A DNA stretch of 62,500 nt from Bacillus infantis NRRL B-14911 (GTDB lineage Bacteria > Bacillota > Bacilli > Bacillales > Cytobacillaceae), in assembly GCF_000473245.1 (NCBI RefSeq), contig NC_022524.1, positions 105,001 through 167,500 on the forward strand, in the 5' to 3' direction. This document shows positions 32,059-48,012 of the stretch, piece after piece. The notes under the pieces are model-generated. The model saw only the letters and a program-made list of their open reading frames with translations. It was not told the origin of the DNA and ran no database searches. The stretch's first letter is position 1; each line of letters starts with the position of its first letter. The translations under genes and the position numbers were made by a program.

Positions 32059-34137
32059 ATGGCAAGAGAGTTCTCCTTGGATAATACTCGTAATATCGGC
32101 ATCATGGCCCACATCGATGCCGGTAAAACAACTACGACTGAGCGCGTACTTTACTACACTGGCCGTATCCACAAAATCGGTGAAACACATGAAGGTGCTT
32201 CACAGATGGACTGGATGGAACAGGAGCAGGAACGCGGTATCACAATCACTTCTGCAGCAACAACTGCACAGTGGAAGGGCCACCGTGTAAACATCATCGA
32301 TACACCAGGACACGTAGACTTCACAGTTGAAGTTGAGCGTTCACTTCGTGTACTTGATGGTGCAGTAGCAGTCCTTGATGCACAATCAGGGGTTGAGCCT
32401 CAGACTGAAACAGTTTGGCGCCAGGCTACTACTTACGGTGTACCACGTGTGGTATTCGTAAACAAAATGGATAAGCTGGGTGCAGATTTCCTTTACTCAC
32501 TCGGTACACTCCACGATCGTCTGCAAGCCAATGCAGCAGCTATCCAGCTGCCAATCGGTGCTGAAGACCAGTTCGAAGGAATCATCGACCTGATCGAGAT
32601 GAAAGCGACTTTCTACGGCAACGACCTTGGAACAGACATCGAAGACCGTGAAATCCCTGAGGAATACAAGGCGCAAGCTGAAGAATACCGTGAAAAGCTG
32701 ATTGAAGCGGTAGCAGAGCTTGATGAAGAATTAATGGAGAAATACCTTGGCGGTGAAGAAATCACTAACGACGAGCTGAAAGCAGCTATTCGTAAAGGTA
32801 CTGTAAACGTTGAATTCTATCCTGTAATCTGTGGATCAGCGTTCAAAAACAAAGGTGTTCAGAAAATGCTTGATGCAGTAATCGACTATCTTCCGTCTCC
32901 ACTGGACGTACCTGCAATCAAAGGTACTCTTCCGGATTCTGAAGAAGAAGTTACTCGTCCTTCAAGTGACGAAGAGCCATTCTCAGCTCTTGCATTTAAA
33001 GTTATGACTGACCCTTATGTCGGTAAGCTTACATTCTTCCGTGTATACTCTGGTACATTGAGCTCAGGTTCATACGTACAGAACTCTACTAAAGGCAAGC
33101 GTGAGCGTGTAGGACGTATCCTGCAGATGCACGCCAACTCCCGTGAAGAGATCTCTCAAGTATACGCAGGGGACATTGCTGCTGCCGTAGGTCTTAAGGA
33201 TACTACTACAGGTGACACTCTCTGTGATGAGAAGAACCTTGTAATCCTTGAGTCCATGGAATTCCCTGAGCCGGTTATCCAATTGTCCATCGAGCCTAAG
33301 TCAAAGGCTGACCAGGACAAAATGACAACTGCTCTTCAAAAGCTTCAGGAAGAAGATCCTACATTCCGTGCGCATACTGACCAGGAAACTGGACAGGTTA
33401 TCATCGCGGGTATGGGTGAACTTCACCTTGATATCCTTGTTGACCGTATGAAACGTGAATTTAAAGTGGAAGCAAACGTTGGTGCGCCTCAGGTTGCATA
33501 CCGTGAAACTTTCCGTGCTTCAGCTAAGGTTGAAGGTAAATTCGCACGCCAATCTGGTGGACGCGGACAATTCGGACACGTTTGGATTGAATTCTCTCCA
33601 AACGAAGAAGGTAAAGGCTTTGAATTTGAAAACGGCATCGTCGGCGGTGTTGTTCCACGTGAATACATCCCGGCTGTTCAAGCTGGACTGGAAGATTCCC
33701 TTGACAGAGGTGTTCTTGCTGGATATCCGCTAGTTGATATTAAAGCAAGACTGTTCGATGGATCTTACCATGATGTCGATTCATCAGAAATGGCGTTTAA
33801 AATTGCCGCTTCAATGGCACTGAAAAACGCTGCTTCTAAATGTAACCCTGTTATCCTTGAGCCAGTCATGAGGATAGAAGTTATCATTCCAGAAGAATAT
33901 CTGGGAGATATCATGGGTAACGTCACTTCCCGTCGTGGACGTGTAGAAGGTATGGATGCCCGCGGCAATGCTCAAGTTGTCCGTGCAATGGTTCCGCTGT
34001 CTGAAATGTTCGGATATGCAACTTCCCTGCGTTCAAGCACACAAGGCCGTGGAGTATTCTCCATGCACTTTGACCACTATGAAGAAGTACCGAAGTCGAT
34101 TTCTGAAGAAATCATCAAAAAAAATAAAGGTGAATAA
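32059..34137 (+). CDS. fusA: Elongation factor G
   Basis: This 692-residue GTPase drives translocation and ribosome recycling. The P-loop is AHIDAGKT (17-24), and the switch [10 protein letters not shown] and NKMD specificity motif follow. The five-domain length is normal, and the domain IV loop text [12 protein letters not shown] is intact. The start follows AGGAAGGAGAAAG. tuf follows after a 118-bp gap holding a hairpin. Confidence 0.98.
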   Translation: MAREFSLDNTRNIGIMAHIDAGKTTTTERVLYYTGRIHKIGETHEGASQMDWMEQEQERGITITSAATTAQWKGHRVNIIDTPGHVDFTVEVERSLRVLDGAVAVLDAQSGVEPQTETVWRQATTYGVPRVVFVNKMDKLGADFLYSLGTLHDRLQANAAAIQLPIGAEDQFEGIIDLIEMKATFYGNDLGTDIEDREIPEEYKAQAEEYREKLIEAVAELDEELMEKYLGGEEITNDELKAAIRKGTVNVEFYPVICGSAFKNKGVQKMLDAVIDYLPSPLDVPAIKGTLPDSEEEVTRPSSDEEPFSALAFKVMTDPYVGKLTFFRVYSGTLSSGSYVQNSTKGKRERVGRILQMHANSREEISQVYAGDIAAAVGLKDTTTGDTLCDEKNLVILESMEFPEPVIQLSIEPKSKADQDKMTTALQKLQEEDPTFRAHTDQETGQVIIAGMGELHLDILVDRMKREFKVEANVGAPQVAYRETFRASAKVEGKFARQSGGRGQFGHVWIEFSPNEEGKGFEFENGIVGGVVPREYIPAVQAGLEDSLDRGVLAGYPLVDIKARLFDGSYHDVDSSEMAFKIAASMALKNAASKCNPVILEPVMRIEVIIPEEYLGDIMGNVTSRRGRVEGMDARGNAQVVRAMVPLSEMFGYATSLRSSTQGRGVFSMHFDHYEEVPKSISEEIIKKNKGE

Positions 34138-34182
34138 TTGATTTTACCTTTATAATCAAGTATAACTACTATTGTAGAACCA

Positions 34183-34212
34183 AGCTGCTGATCGGCTTGC
34201 CTGTCAGCAGCT
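34183..34212 (+). other. Hairpin between fusA and tuf
   Basis: AGCTGCTGA (34183-34191) pairs perfectly with TCAGCAGCT (34204-34212) around a 12-nt loop. The following sequence is A-rich, not T-rich, so termination is unlikely. It could be a processing or stabilising element giving tuf its own mRNA level. Confidence 0.7.
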
Positions 34213-34255
34213 CTAAAAATACTTAACTTTTTAAAATTAAAGGAGGATTTTCCTA

Positions 34256-35443
34256 ATGGGTAAAGCTAAATTCGACCGTTCAAAACCCCACGTTAATATT
34301 GGTACAATTGGTCACGTTGACCACGGAAAAACAACTCTAACAGCTGCTATCACTACAGTTCTTGCTAAGTCTGGCGGAGCTGAAGCACGCGCTTACGATC
34401 AAATCGACGGTGCTCCAGAAGAAAGAGAGCGTGGAATCACAATCTCTACTGCACACGTTGAGTACGAAACTCCTAACCGTCACTATGCGCACGTTGACTG
34501 CCCAGGACACGCTGACTATGTTAAAAACATGATCACTGGTGCTGCTCAAATGGACGGCGGTATCCTAGTAGTATCTGCTTCTGACGGCCCAATGCCACAA
34601 ACTCGTGAGCACATCCTTCTTTCTCGTCAAGTAGGTGTACCTTACCTTGTTGTATTCATGAACAAGTGTGACATGGTTGACGACGAAGAGCTTCTTGAAC
34701 TAGTAGAAATGGAAATCCGTGACCTTCTTTCTGAGTATGAGTTCCCTGGTGATGACATTCCTGTAATCAAAGGTTCTGCTCTTAAAGCTCTTGAAGGTGA
34801 CGCTGCTTGGGAAGAGAAAATCAACGAGCTTATGGCTGCAGTTGACGAGTACATCCCAACTCCAACACGTGACACTGACAAGCCATTCATGATGCCTGTT
34901 GAGGATGTATTCTCAATCACTGGCCGTGGTACTGTTGCTACAGGACGTGTTGAGCGTGGACAAGTTAAAGTCGGTGACGTAATCGAAATCATCGGTCTTA
35001 CTGAAGAGCCAAAATCAACAACTGTAACAGGTGTTGAAATGTTCCGTAAGCTTCTTGACTTTGCAGAAGCTGGAGACAACATCGGTGCCCTTCTTCGTGG
35101 TGTAGCACGTGAAGACATCCAGCGTGGTCAAGTTTTGGCTAAGCCAGGCTCAATCACTCCACACGTAAAATTCAAAGCTGAAGTTTACGTTCTATCTAAA
35201 GAAGAAGGTGGACGTCACACTCCATTCTTCACTAACTACCGCCCTCAGTTCTACTTCCGTACAACTGATGTAACTGGTATCTGCAACCTTCCTGAAGGTG
35301 TAGAAATGGTTATGCCTGGCGACAACATCGAAATGACTGTTGAGCTTATCGCTCCAATCGCTATCGAAGAAGGTACTAAGTTCTCTATCCGTGAGGGTGG
35401 ACGTACTGTAGGCGCTGGCGTTGTTGCTACAATCACTGAGTAA
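34256..35443 (+). CDS. tuf: Elongation factor Tu
   Basis: This 395-residue GTPase delivers aminoacyl-tRNA to the ribosome. The P-loop is GHVDHGKT (19-26), followed by DCPGHADY and NKCDMVD. Domains 2 and 3 are complete, ending [15 protein letters not shown]. The ATG follows AAAGGAGG. Codon choice is very strict, with T-ending Ala and Gly codons common. Only one copy lies in this window. A strong terminator closes the str operon. Confidence 0.98.
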   Translation: MGKAKFDRSKPHVNIGTIGHVDHGKTTLTAAITTVLAKSGGAEARAYDQIDGAPEERERGITISTAHVEYETPNRHYAHVDCPGHADYVKNMITGAAQMDGGILVVSASDGPMPQTREHILLSRQVGVPYLVVFMNKCDMVDDEELLELVEMEIRDLLSEYEFPGDDIPVIKGSALKALEGDAAWEEKINELMAAVDEYIPTPTRDTDKPFMMPVEDVFSITGRGTVATGRVERGQVKVGDVIEIIGLTEEPKSTTVTGVEMFRKLLDFAEAGDNIGALLRGVAREDIQRGQVLAKPGSITPHVKFKAEVYVLSKEEGGRHTPFFTNYRPQFYFRTTDVTGICNLPEGVEMVMPGDNIEMTVELIAPIAIEEGTKFSIREGGRTVGAGVVATITE

Positions 35444-35460
35444 TCTCTGATTGATATATA

Positions 35461-35496
35461 AAGAAGCAGATGGATCAATTCCATCTGCTTCTTTTT
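35461..35496 (+). terminator. Terminator after tuf
   Basis: A 14-bp stem (AAGAAGCAGATGGA / TCCATCTGCTTCTT) with a short loop and a T-run. Confidence 0.96.
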
Positions 35497-35849
35497 TGCT
35501 TTTATCTCCGAACTAACCTTAGGTCTTTCATACATGAGGGTTGCTTTCAACCTGCCGTGAGTGGAAGCTGGCTCCAGAAGAACATAGATAGAAGCTTGCG
35601 TTTCAAGCTTGAATTTCTGTTGCGTAACAATACCAGGGGGTAATCGTTTATTTATCGGAATGCTGGATGGTGATGCCCTTGATGTCTGCCCATGCAAAAC
35701 TGCTCTATAGTATAGAAGAAACAGGTTGCGCTGCTTAAGAAGAGAGAGGAAACAGTAACGGGTCCAGCATGAGTGACAGCAGGCTTTTTTAGTTTCAATA
35801 TATAAATATACATCAGGCACAGTGAATTGTTAGACTTCTTCCAATCCCC
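35497..35849. other. Gene-free stretch between tuf and the S10 promoters
   Basis: No gene is supported. In B. subtilis the peptidase-like gene ybaC lies here; I see no trace of it. Small perfect hairpins occur: GGTTG-CTTT-CAACC (35539-35552) and AAGCTTG-CGTTT-CAAGCTT (35592-35610). A reading frame on the minus strand overlaps the tuf end and has no ribosome-binding site. Confidence 0.55.
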
Positions 35850-35948
35850 TTGAAAACCTGCGATATACCCGCTATAATAGTAAAAGTGTGCGAAACATAA
35901 AAGAATATAACATTTCATGTTGCAATTCTTAAATGGTTTCTGTATAAT
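35850..35948 (+). promoter_or_regulatory. Tandem SigA-type promoters of the S10 operon
   Basis: The upstream promoter is TTGAAA (35850-35855), 17 bp, TATAAT (35873-35878). The downstream one is TTGCAA (35920-35925), 17 bp, TATAAT (35943-35948). Both have perfect -10 boxes and ideal spacing, fitting very strong expression of the ribosomal protein cluster. Confidence 0.92.
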
Positions 35949-35991
35949 AGACAATGTTGGTCTTTGACTGCGATGAAGTGAAAGGTTGCTG

Positions 35992-36388
<397 letters not shown>

Positions 36389-36424
36389 TGAAATAAATTA
36401 TTAAATTCTCAGGAGGTGTGACTA

Positions 36425-37051
36425 ATGACCAAAGGAATCTTAGGAAGAAAGATCGGTATGACTCAAGTATTTGCTGAAAATGGCGACCTTATCCCGGTAA
36501 CTGTTGTAGAAGCTACAGGAAACGTTGTTCTTCAAGTGAAATCTGTCGACACTGACGGATATGAAGCGATCCAGCTTGGCTTTGAAGATAAGCGCGAAAA
36601 GCTTTCCAACAAACCTGAACAAGGACATGTCGCGAAAGCTGATACTGCTCCTAAGCGCTTCGTTCGCGAATTCCGCGGAGTTGACTTAGCAGCATATGAA
36701 GTTGGTCAAGAAGTCAAAGTAGATATTTTCGCAGAAGGCGATACTGTTGATGTAACAGGAATCTCTAAAGGTAAAGGTTTCCAAGGCTCTATCAAGCGCC
36801 ACGGACAATCACGCGGACCTATGTCACACGGTTCACGCTACCACCGTCGCCCTGGTTCAATGGGACCTGTAGCTCCTAACCGTGTATTCAAAGGTAAAGC
36901 ATTGCCAGGACGCATGGGCGGAGACCAGATCACTGTTCAAAACCTGGAAATCGTTAAAATTGATGCAGAACGCAACCTGCTTCTGATCAAAGGAAACGTA
37001 CCTGGAGCGAAGAAAGCTCTTCTAAAAATCAAAACTGCGGTTAAAGCATAA
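36425..37051 (+). CDS. rplC: 50S ribosomal protein L3
   Basis: This 208-residue protein's central extension ([20 protein letters not shown]) reaches towards the peptidyl transferase centre. The N-terminal [16 protein letters not shown] is the family start, after AGGAGGTG. The lengths of the globular and extension parts match other Bacillus L3 proteins. Confidence 0.97.
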   Translation: MTKGILGRKIGMTQVFAENGDLIPVTVVEATGNVVLQVKSVDTDGYEAIQLGFEDKREKLSNKPEQGHVAKADTAPKRFVREFRGVDLAAYEVGQEVKVDIFAEGDTVDVTGISKGKGFQGSIKRHGQSRGPMSHGSRYHRRPGSMGPVAPNRVFKGKALPGRMGGDQITVQNLEIVKIDAERNLLLIKGNVPGAKKALLKIKTAVKA

Positions 37052-37079
37052 TTAATCCAGTCAGAAAGGAGGAAATAGA

Positions 37080-37703
37080 ATGCCTAAAGTAGCATTGTTA
37101 AACCAAGCTGGTTCACAAGTTGGAGAAATCGAACTAAATGAAACCATCTTCGGTATTGAGCCTAACAACCACGTACTATTCGAAGCTGTTGTAATGCAAA
37201 GAGCTTCTTTACGTCAAGGAACTCATAAAACTAAAATTCGTTCTGAAGTAGCCGGCGGCGGACGCAAGCCATGGCGCCAAAAAGGAACTGGACGCGCTCG
37301 TCAAGGTTCCATCCGTTCACCACAATGGCGCGGAGGCGGTACAGTATTCGGTCCTACTCCACGCAGCTACAGCTATAAGCTGCCTAAAAAGGTACGCCGT
37401 TTAGCAATCAAATCTGCACTATCTTCTAAAGTGGCAGAAGAAAACATTCTAGTATTAGAAAACCTTGCTTTAGAAACTCCTAAAACAAAAGACTTCAAGG
37501 GTGTCCTTACTGGACTGTCTGTTGATAAGAAAGCTCTTATCGTAACAGCTGATCTTGATGAGAACGTAGCATTGTCTGCGCGCAATATCCCTGGAGTGAC
37601 TGTTGTAACTGCAACAGGCGTCAATGTTTTGGATGTTCTAAGCCATGATAAGCTTATCATGACTAAAGCAGCGGTTGAAAAAGTAGAGGAGGTGCTTGCA
37701 TAA
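37080..37703 (+). CDS. rplD: 50S ribosomal protein L4
   Basis: This 207-residue protein's internal loop lines the exit tunnel; the loop text [19 protein letters not shown] is intact, with no macrolide-type deletion visible. The ATG follows AAAGGAGG. Its stop overlaps the rplW start by one base (TAATG). L4 represses the S10 operon in enterobacteria, so it is the first suspect for any feedback here. Confidence 0.97.
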   Translation: MPKVALLNQAGSQVGEIELNETIFGIEPNNHVLFEAVVMQRASLRQGTHKTKIRSEVAGGGRKPWRQKGTGRARQGSIRSPQWRGGGTVFGPTPRSYSYKLPKKVRRLAIKSALSSKVAEENILVLENLALETPKTKDFKGVLTGLSVDKKALIVTADLDENVALSARNIPGVTVVTATGVNVLDVLSHDKLIMTKAAVEKVEEVLA

Positions 37704-37987
37704 TGGATGCACGCGATATCATTAAGCGCCCCGTTATCACTGAACGTTCTACTGACCTGATGGCTGACAAAAAGTATACTTTTGAAGTTGATGTTAGAGC
37801 TAACAAAACACAAGTTAAAGATTCTATCGAAGAAATCTTTGGCGTAAAAGTTGAGAAAGTAAACATCATGAACTACAAAGGTAAGTTCAAGCGCATGGGT
37901 AAATTCGGCGGCTATACAAACAAACGCCGTAAAGCTATCGTAAAACTAACTGCAGACAGCAAAGAAATCGAATTCTTTGAAGTCTAA
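37703..37987 (+). CDS. rplW: 50S ribosomal protein L23
   Basis: This 94-residue tunnel-exit protein is the docking site for trigger factor and SRP. It begins [20 protein letters not shown] and contains the conserved [20 protein letters not shown]. It is translationally coupled to rplD by the one-base overlap, with its ribosome-binding site (AGGAGGTG) inside rplD. Confidence 0.97.
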   Translation: MDARDIIKRPVITERSTDLMADKKYTFEVDVRANKTQVKDSIEEIFGVKVEKVNIMNYKGKFKRMGKFGGYTNKRRKAIVKLTADSKEIEFFEV

Positions 37988-37996
37988 TAACCATAA

Positions 37997-38848
<852 letters not shown>

Positions 38849-38858
38849 CGGGATTGAG

Positions 38859-38883
38859 CTACGGTTCCACAAGAGAACCGTAG
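38859..38883 (+). other. Perfect hairpin between rplB and rpsS
   Basis: CTACGGTTC (38859-38867) pairs with GAACCGTAG (38875-38883) around a 7-nt loop. There is no T-run. It is the strongest hairpin inside the S10 gene cluster and sits just upstream of the rpsS ribosome-binding site (GGGAGG at 38895-38900). Confidence 0.75.
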
Positions 38884-38908
38884 AACGATCACGAAGGGAG
38901 GTTCAATC

Positions 38909-39187
38909 ATGGGTCGCAGCTTAAAAAAAGGACCTTTTGTTGATGAGCATTTAATGACAAAGATCGAAAAGTTAAATGAAAACGAAGGCAAGCAAGTGGT
39001 AAAGACTTGGTCACGCCGTTCTACGATCTTCCCGCAATTCATTGGTCACACTATCGCAGTTTATGATGGTCGTAAACATGTACCTGTATATGTGACAGAA
39101 GACATGGTAGGGCACAAGCTTGGAGAATTCGCTCCATCTCGTACTTACAAAGGCCATGGCAATGATGATAAGAAAACAAGACGTTAA
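38909..39187 (+). CDS. rpsS: 30S ribosomal protein S19
   Basis: This 92-residue head protein pairs with S13 near the A-site finger. It starts [19 protein letters not shown] and carries the signature [10 protein letters not shown]-type segment as [19 protein letters not shown]. The C-terminus is basic. The ATG follows GAAGGGAGG. Confidence 0.97.
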   Translation: MGRSLKKGPFVDEHLMTKIEKLNENEGKQVVKTWSRRSTIFPQFIGHTIAVYDGRKHVPVYVTEDMVGHKLGEFAPSRTYKGHGNDDKKTRR

Positions 39188-39205
39188 TGAGAGGAGGGCA
39201 TCCTG

Positions 39206-39547
39206 ATGCAAGCTAAAGCTGTTGCAAGAACAGTTCGTATTGCTCCTCGTAAAGCTCGTTTAGTCGTAGATTTAATTCGAGGTAAGCAAGTAGGTGAAGC
39301 GGTGGCTATCTTAAACCATACGCCAAAAGCAGCTTCTCCTGTCGTTGAAAAATTATTGAAATCCGCATTGGCAAATGCTGAGCATAACTACGAAATGGAC
39401 GTAAACAATTTAGTAGTATCTCAAGTATTCGTTGACGAGGGACCAACTTTGAAGCGTTTCCGTCCGCGTGCTATGGGCCGTGCAAGTGCAATCAACAAAC
39501 GTACTAGTCATATTACTATCGTTTTATCAGAAAAGAAGGAGGGATAA
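39206..39547 (+). CDS. rplV: 50S ribosomal protein L22
   Basis: This 113-residue protein's beta-hairpin ([20 protein letters not shown]) helps form the tunnel constriction; it is intact, without the deletions seen in some macrolide-resistant strains. The start [20 protein letters not shown] is canonical and follows GAGAGGAGGG. rpsC begins 3 bp after its stop. Confidence 0.97.
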   Translation: MQAKAVARTVRIAPRKARLVVDLIRGKQVGEAVAILNHTPKAASPVVEKLLKSALANAEHNYEMDVNNLVVSQVFVDEGPTLKRFRPRAMGRASAINKRTSHITIVLSEKKEG

Positions 39548-40836
<1,289 letters not shown>

Positions 40837-40843
40837 TTGATAG

Positions 40844-41119
<276 letters not shown>

Positions 41120-41132
41120 TGGTTCGGAATAA

Positions 41133-41528
<396 letters not shown>

Positions 41529-41561
41529 TTCAAACAAATTGCCTTTAAGGAGGTGCGACAG

Positions 41562-41873
41562 ATGCATGTAAAAAAAGGTGACAAAGTCATGGTCATTTCT
41601 GGTAAGGATAAAGGCAAATCAGGTGTGATCCTTGCTGCTTTCCCAAAACAAAGCCGTGTGCTTGTTGAAGGTGTGAACGTAGTAAAGAAGCACTCTAAGC
41701 CATCCCAAGTGAATCCGCAAGGCGGAATCATCAGCCAAGAAGCACCTATTCATGTATCAAACGTGATGCCAATCGATCCTAAGTCAGGTAACCCGACACG
41801 TGTTGGTTACAAAGAGGTTGATGGCAAGAAAGTTCGCGTTGCGAAAAAATCCGGTGAAGTTCTAGATAAATAA
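41562..41873 (+). CDS. rplX: 50S ribosomal protein L24
   Basis: This 103-residue KOW-domain protein initiates large-subunit assembly. The KOW text is [20 protein letters not shown]. The ATG at 41562 follows AAGGAGGTG and gives the family length; an in-frame GTG at 41553 is part of the ribosome-binding site and is rejected. Confidence 0.97.
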   Translation: MHVKKGDKVMVISGKDKGKSGVILAAFPKQSRVLVEGVNVVKKHSKPSQVNPQGGIISQEAPIHVSNVMPIDPKSGNPTRVGYKEVDGKKVRVAKKSGEVLDK

Positions 41874-41898
41874 GTAATTGAAGAAGGGAGGTACAAGA

Positions 41899-42438
41899 AT
41901 GAACCGCCTAAAAGAGAAGTTTTCAAATGAAATTACACCTGCTCTTATGAGCAAGTTTAACTACGAATCAATCATGCAAGTACCAAAGCTTGAAAAAATC
42001 GTTATCAACATGGGTGTCGGCGATGCTGTTGCAAACGCAAAGTCGCTTGACAATGCTGTTGAAGAGCTTGCGGTTATCAGCGGCCAAAAGCCGGTTGTAA
42101 CCCGTGCTAAAAAATCAATCGCTGGGTTCCGTCTTCGTGAAGGCATGCCTATCGGTGCTAAAGTTACTCTGCGCGGAGAGCGCATGTACGAGTTTTTTGA
42201 TAAATTAGTATCTGTATCTCTTCCACGTGTACGTGACTTCCGCGGGATCTCAAAGAAATCCTTTGACGGCCGTGGCAACTACACTCTTGGTGTGAAAGAA
42301 CAGTTAATCTTCCCTGAGATTGATTACGATAAAGTAAGCAAAGTTCGTGGTATGGATATCGTTATCGTTACTACAGCTAACACAGATGAAGAAGCTCGTG
42401 AACTTTTAACTCAATTTGGAATGCCATTCCAAAAGTAA
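41899..42438 (+). CDS. rplE: 50S ribosomal protein L5
   Basis: This 179-residue protein binds 5S rRNA and touches P-site tRNA. It starts [20 protein letters not shown] and contains [20 protein letters not shown] and the [20 protein letters not shown] segment. The ATG at 41899 follows AAGGGAGG; a longer frame from 41878 places that ribosome-binding site inside the gene. Confidence 0.97.
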   Translation: MNRLKEKFSNEITPALMSKFNYESIMQVPKLEKIVINMGVGDAVANAKSLDNAVEELAVISGQKPVVTRAKKSIAGFRLREGMPIGAKVTLRGERMYEFFDKLVSVSLPRVRDFRGISKKSFDGRGNYTLGVKEQLIFPEIDYDKVSKVRGMDIVIVTTANTDEEARELLTQFGMPFQK

Positions 42439-42445
42439 TCGCTAA

Positions 42446-43078
<633 letters not shown>

Positions 43079-43108
43079 TAGAGTTTCTCAAGAATGGAGG
43101 TGCAATAA

Positions 43109-43645
43109 ATGTCTCGCGTAGGTAAAAAACCAATTGAAATTCCAAGTGGAGTTACAATCACTGTAGATAATAACAATGTGACAGTTAAAGGCCCTAAAGG
43201 CGAATTGACTCGTTCATTCAGCCCTGATATGGCAATCAGCGTGGAAGAGAACATCATTAATGTTTCCCGTCCATCAGAAGCGAAAGAGCACCGCGCACTG
43301 CACGGAACTACTCGCGCCCTGATCGCAAACATGGTTGAAGGTGTTTCTAAAGGATTTGAAAGAGGCCTTGAGCTTATCGGTGTCGGTTACCGTGCTCAAA
43401 AGCAGGGGAAAAACCTGATCCTGAACGTTGGCTACTCTCACCCTGTTGAAATCGTTCCTGAAGAAGGAATCGAAATCGAAGTGCCTTCTAACACGAAGGT
43501 TATCGTAAAAGGCACAAGCAAAGAACGTGTTGGTGCACTTGCTGCTAACATTCGTGACGTTCGTCCTCCAGAGCCTTACAAAGGTAAAGGTATCCGCTAC
43601 GAAGGCGAATATGTGCGTCGTAAAGAAGGTAAAACAGGTAAGTAA
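43109..43645 (+). CDS. rplF: 50S ribosomal protein L6
   Basis: This 178-residue two-repeat protein near the factor-binding site starts [20 protein letters not shown]. The C-terminal signature is [20 protein letters not shown]. The ATG follows TGGAGGTG, 30 bp after rpsH. Ordinary length. Confidence 0.97.
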   Translation: MSRVGKKPIEIPSGVTITVDNNNVTVKGPKGELTRSFSPDMAISVEENIINVSRPSEAKEHRALHGTTRALIANMVEGVSKGFERGLELIGVGYRAQKQGKNLILNVGYSHPVEIVPEEGIEIEVPSNTKVIVKGTSKERVGALAANIRDVRPPEPYKGKGIRYEGEYVRRKEGKTGK

Positions 43646-43677
43646 TGCCGCATAGGCAAACGAAAGGAGTGACCTAA

Positions 43678-44040
43678 ATGATTACGAAGGCTGATAAAAA
43701 TCAAGTCCGCAAAAAAAGACATGCCCGCGTGCGTGCTAAACTTAGCGGTACTGAAGCTCGTCCTCGTTTAAACGTGTTCCGCTCTAACAAGCATATCTAT
43801 GCTCAGCTGATCGATGATGTGAACAAAGTGACTGTTGCAAGTGCTTCAACACTTGATAAGGAAGTTGAACTTACTGCTACAGGAAACACAGATGCTGCTG
43901 TTAAGGTTGGAGAACTAGTTGCTAAGCGCGCTGTTGAAAAAGGTGTTAAAGCTGTTGTTTTTGACCGCGGAGGCTACCTGTATCACGGACGTGTTAAAGC
44001 ATTAGCAGATGCTGCTCGTGAAAACGGCTTAGAATTTTAA
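43678..44040 (+). CDS. rplR: 50S ribosomal protein L18
   Basis: This 120-residue 5S rRNA-binding protein works with L5 in the central protuberance. A basic N-terminus ([20 protein letters not shown]) is followed by [20 protein letters not shown], and the end is [20 protein letters not shown]. The start follows AAAGGAGTGACCTAA. Confidence 0.97.
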   Translation: MITKADKNQVRKKRHARVRAKLSGTEARPRLNVFRSNKHIYAQLIDDVNKVTVASASTLDKEVELTATGNTDAAVKVGELVAKRAVEKGVKAVVFDRGGYLYHGRVKALADAARENGLEF

Positions 44041-44043
44041 TAG

Positions 44044-44562
<519 letters not shown>

Positions 44563-44575
44563 GGAGGGAAATCAA

Positions 44576-44758
44576 ATGGCGAATAAACTAGAAGTTACCC
44601 TCACTCGCAGCGTGATTGGTCGTCCTCAAGACCAGCGCGAAACAGTTAAAGCTCTAGGATTACGTAAGATGAACCAAACAGTTGAGCACCAGGATAATGC
44701 TGCTATCCGCGGCATGATCAACAAGGTTGCTCACCTTGTAAAGGTCTCTGAGAAATAA
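44576..44758 (+). CDS. rpmD: 50S ribosomal protein L30
   Basis: The 60-residue protein reads [20 protein letters not shown] then [20 protein letters not shown], the family pattern. The start lies 13 bp after rpsE with GGAGGG between them, and rplO follows 30 bp after its stop. Confidence 0.96.
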   Translation: MANKLEVTLTRSVIGRPQDQRETVKALGLRKMNQTVEHQDNAAIRGMINKVAHLVKVSEK

Positions 44759-44788
44759 GTTCGATTTTTTCAATAAGGAGGTGCCAAA

Positions 44789-45229
44789 ATGAAACTTCAT
44801 GAATTAAAACCTGCAGAGGGTTCTCGTCAAGAACGCAAGCGCAAAGGTCGCGGTATCGGTTCAGGCAATGGTAAAACTGCTGGTAAAGGTCATAAAGGTC
44901 AAAACGCACGTTCAGGCGGCGGTGTACGTCTTGGTTTCGAAGGTGGTCAAACACCTTTATTCCGACGCTTGCCTAAGCGCGGTTTCACAAACATCAACCG
45001 CAAAGAATATGCAGTTGTTAACCTTGATGCACTTAACCGTTTTGAAGACGGAACAGAAGTTACACCAGAACTTCTTATCGAAACAGGAGTCGTAAGCAAC
45101 GAAAAAGCAGGAGTGAAAGTTCTTGCTAAAGGCAAAGTAGAGAAAAAGCTTACTGTTAAAGCTCATAAATTCTCCTCTGCTGCAAAGGAAGCTATTGAAG
45201 CTGCCGGCGGTCAAACAGAGGTGATCTAA
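44789..45229 (+). CDS. rplO: 50S ribosomal protein L15
   Basis: This 146-residue protein has a glycine- and arginine-rich N-terminal extension ([20 protein letters not shown]) that threads into 23S rRNA and a globular C-terminal half. The start [20 protein letters not shown] follows AAGGAGGTG. Its stop overlaps the secY start by one base, coupling ribosome and translocon synthesis. Confidence 0.97.
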   Translation: MKLHELKPAEGSRQERKRKGRGIGSGNGKTAGKGHKGQNARSGGGVRLGFEGGQTPLFRRLPKRGFTNINRKEYAVVNLDALNRFEDGTEVTPELLIETGVVSNEKAGVKVLAKGKVEKKLTVKAHKFSSAAKEAIEAAGGQTEVI

Positions 45230-46524
45230 TGTTTCAGACAATCTCCAATTTTATGCGCGTGGGTGATATAAGACGAAAGATCCTATTCACCCTTTTAATG
45301 CTGATCATATTCCGCATCGGTACATTCATTCCTGTACCGCATGTGAATGCTGATCTGTTAAAAGCACAGGATGACTTGAGTGTATTTGGAATCCTGAATA
45401 CATTCGGCGGAGGAGCGCTTCTCAACTTCTCTATCCTTGCAATGGGAATCATGCCGTATATTACGGCTTCGATCATCATTCAGCTATTGCAGATGGACGT
45501 AGTCCCGAAGTTTACTGAATGGTCAAAGCAAGGGGAAGTGGGACGCCGTAAGCTGGCTCAATTCACCCGTTACTTTACAATCGTGCTTGGTTTCATCCAG
45601 GCGCTGGGTATGTCCTACGGCTTTAATAACATGGCTGGCGGCATGCTGATTGAAAATCCGGGCATCGGAACTTATCTTCTGATTGCCACTGTACTGACTG
45701 CAGGAACAGCCTTCTTAATGTGGCTTGGAGAGCAGATCACATCTAAAGGTGTCGGAAACGGCATTTCCATCATCATATTTGCTGGTATCGTAGCGGCCAT
45801 ACCTTCCACGGTCAACCAGATTTACGCCCAGAAAATTGAAGATGCAGGTGAGCAGCTTTTCCTTAGCATTGTTACAGTAGTCCTGATCCTGGTTGCAGTC
45901 ATTGCGATCATTGTTGGAACGATCTTCATCCAGCAGGCATTAAGGAAAATTCCGATCCAATACGCTAAGCGTATGGCCACAGGAGGCAATCCTGCGGGCG
46001 GACAATCAACTCATTTGCCTTTAAAGGTGAATGCTGCCGGAGTTATTCCAGTCATCTTTGCAGTCTCGTTCATCGTAACGCCAAGAACGATTGCTTCTTT
46101 CTTCGAGCAGAATGATGTGACGATGTGGATTCAAAGAGTGTTCGACTATACCCACCCAATTGGTATGATCGTGTATAGTGCATTGATCATTGCCTTTACG
46201 TATTTCTATGCTTTTATCCAGGTTAATCCGGAGCAGGTTGCCGACAACTTGAAAAAGCAAGGCGGCTATATCCCGGGTATACGCCCAGGTAAAAACACTC
46301 AGGAATATCTGACTCGTGTCTTATATCGTTTGACATTTGTCGGTGCGCTTTTCTTGACTGCCATTGCGATCCTTCCGGTTTTCTTCATCAATTTCGCCGG
46401 ACTGCCGCAATCAGCCCAGATTGGCGGAACAAGCCTTCTGATTGTTGTGGGTGTTGCGCTCGAAACAATGAAGCAGCTTGAAGCCCAAATGGTTAAGCGT
46501 CACTATAAAGGTTTCATAAAATAA
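45229..46524 (+). CDS. secY: Preprotein translocase subunit SecY
   Basis: This 431-residue channel of the Sec machinery has ten hydrophobic segments. The plug and pore-ring region follows the first segment, with [20 protein letters not shown] nearby. The C-terminal cytosolic loops carry [20 protein letters not shown], and the end is [17 protein letters not shown]. It is coupled to rplO by TAATG. A small hairpin lies between it and adk. Confidence 0.97.
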   Translation: MFQTISNFMRVGDIRRKILFTLLMLIIFRIGTFIPVPHVNADLLKAQDDLSVFGILNTFGGGALLNFSILAMGIMPYITASIIIQLLQMDVVPKFTEWSKQGEVGRRKLAQFTRYFTIVLGFIQALGMSYGFNNMAGGMLIENPGIGTYLLIATVLTAGTAFLMWLGEQITSKGVGNGISIIIFAGIVAAIPSTVNQIYAQKIEDAGEQLFLSIVTVVLILVAVIAIIVGTIFIQQALRKIPIQYAKRMATGGNPAGGQSTHLPLKVNAAGVIPVIFAVSFIVTPRTIASFFEQNDVTMWIQRVFDYTHPIGMIVYSALIIAFTYFYAFIQVNPEQVADNLKKQGGYIPGIRPGKNTQEYLTRVLYRLTFVGALFLTAIAILPVFFINFAGLPQSAQIGGTSLLIVVGVALETMKQLEAQMVKRHYKGFIK

Positions 46525-46533
46525 TTCGGTTTT

Positions 46534-46550
46534 GGGAACTTTTAGTTCCC
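46534..46550 (+). other. Hairpin between secY and adk
   Basis: GGGAACT-TTT-AGTTCCC is a perfect 7-bp stem 9 bp after the secY stop. No T-run follows; adk starts 33 bp further on. It may stabilise or mark the 3' end of processed spc mRNA. Confidence 0.65.
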
Positions 46551-46571
46551 ATTAACCTTATTAGAGACTGA

Positions 46572-47233
<662 letters not shown>

Positions 47234-47234
<1 letters not shown>

Positions 47235-47980
47235 TGATCATCTGCAAAACACCGCGTGAAATTGAAATCATGCGTGAAGCCGGGCGTATTGTTGCCCTGA
47301 CTCACCAGGAGCTGCAGAAGCATGTTGCACCGGGCATTACAACCGGAGAGCTGGATACAATTGCCGAGGCGTTTATACGTAAACATGATGCAATTCCATC
47401 TTTTAAAGGTTATAATGGTTTCCGTGGCAGCATCTGTGCATCTGTGAACAATGAACTTGTGCACGGGATTCCCGGGGATCGGGTGCTTAACGAAGGCGAC
47501 ATTATCAGCATCGATATAGGTGCTGAATATAATGGCTACCATGGCGATTCCGCCTGGACCTACCCTGTAGGCACTGTTGACAGACAAGTCCGGCAGCTGC
47601 TGGATGTCACAGAGCAGTCATTGTATGAAGGGCTTAAAGAGTCAAAGCCGGATGTACGTTTATCGAACATCTCTCATGCGATTCAGACGTATGCGGAAGC
47701 AAACGGTTTTTCCATTGTGCGTGAGTATGTTGGCCACGGAATCGGGCAAGACTTACATGAGGAACCGCAAATCCCTCACTACGGTCCGCCTAATAAAGGG
47801 CCGGTGCTTAAGCCGGGGATGGTACTGTGCATCGAGCCGATGGTCAATGCCGGAAGCAGGTATGTAAGAACCTTGGCTGATGACTGGACAGTCGTTACAG
47901 TGGATGGCAGCATGTGTGCGCATTTTGAACATACCATTGCCATTACTGAAACAGGCTATGAAATCCTCACTAAAGCTTGA
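47234..47980 (+). CDS. map: Methionine aminopeptidase, type I
   Basis: This 248-residue enzyme removes the initiator methionine from nascent proteins. The dinuclear metal ligands are Asp94, Asp105, His168, Glu201 and Glu232, with the substrate-site histidines 77 and 175. It lacks an N-terminal zinc-finger extension, as usual in bacteria. The ATG overlaps the adk stop. Confidence 0.97.
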
Positions 47981-48012
47981 TGTGCAGGTGATTGCATAGG
48001 CTCATTCTGAAA

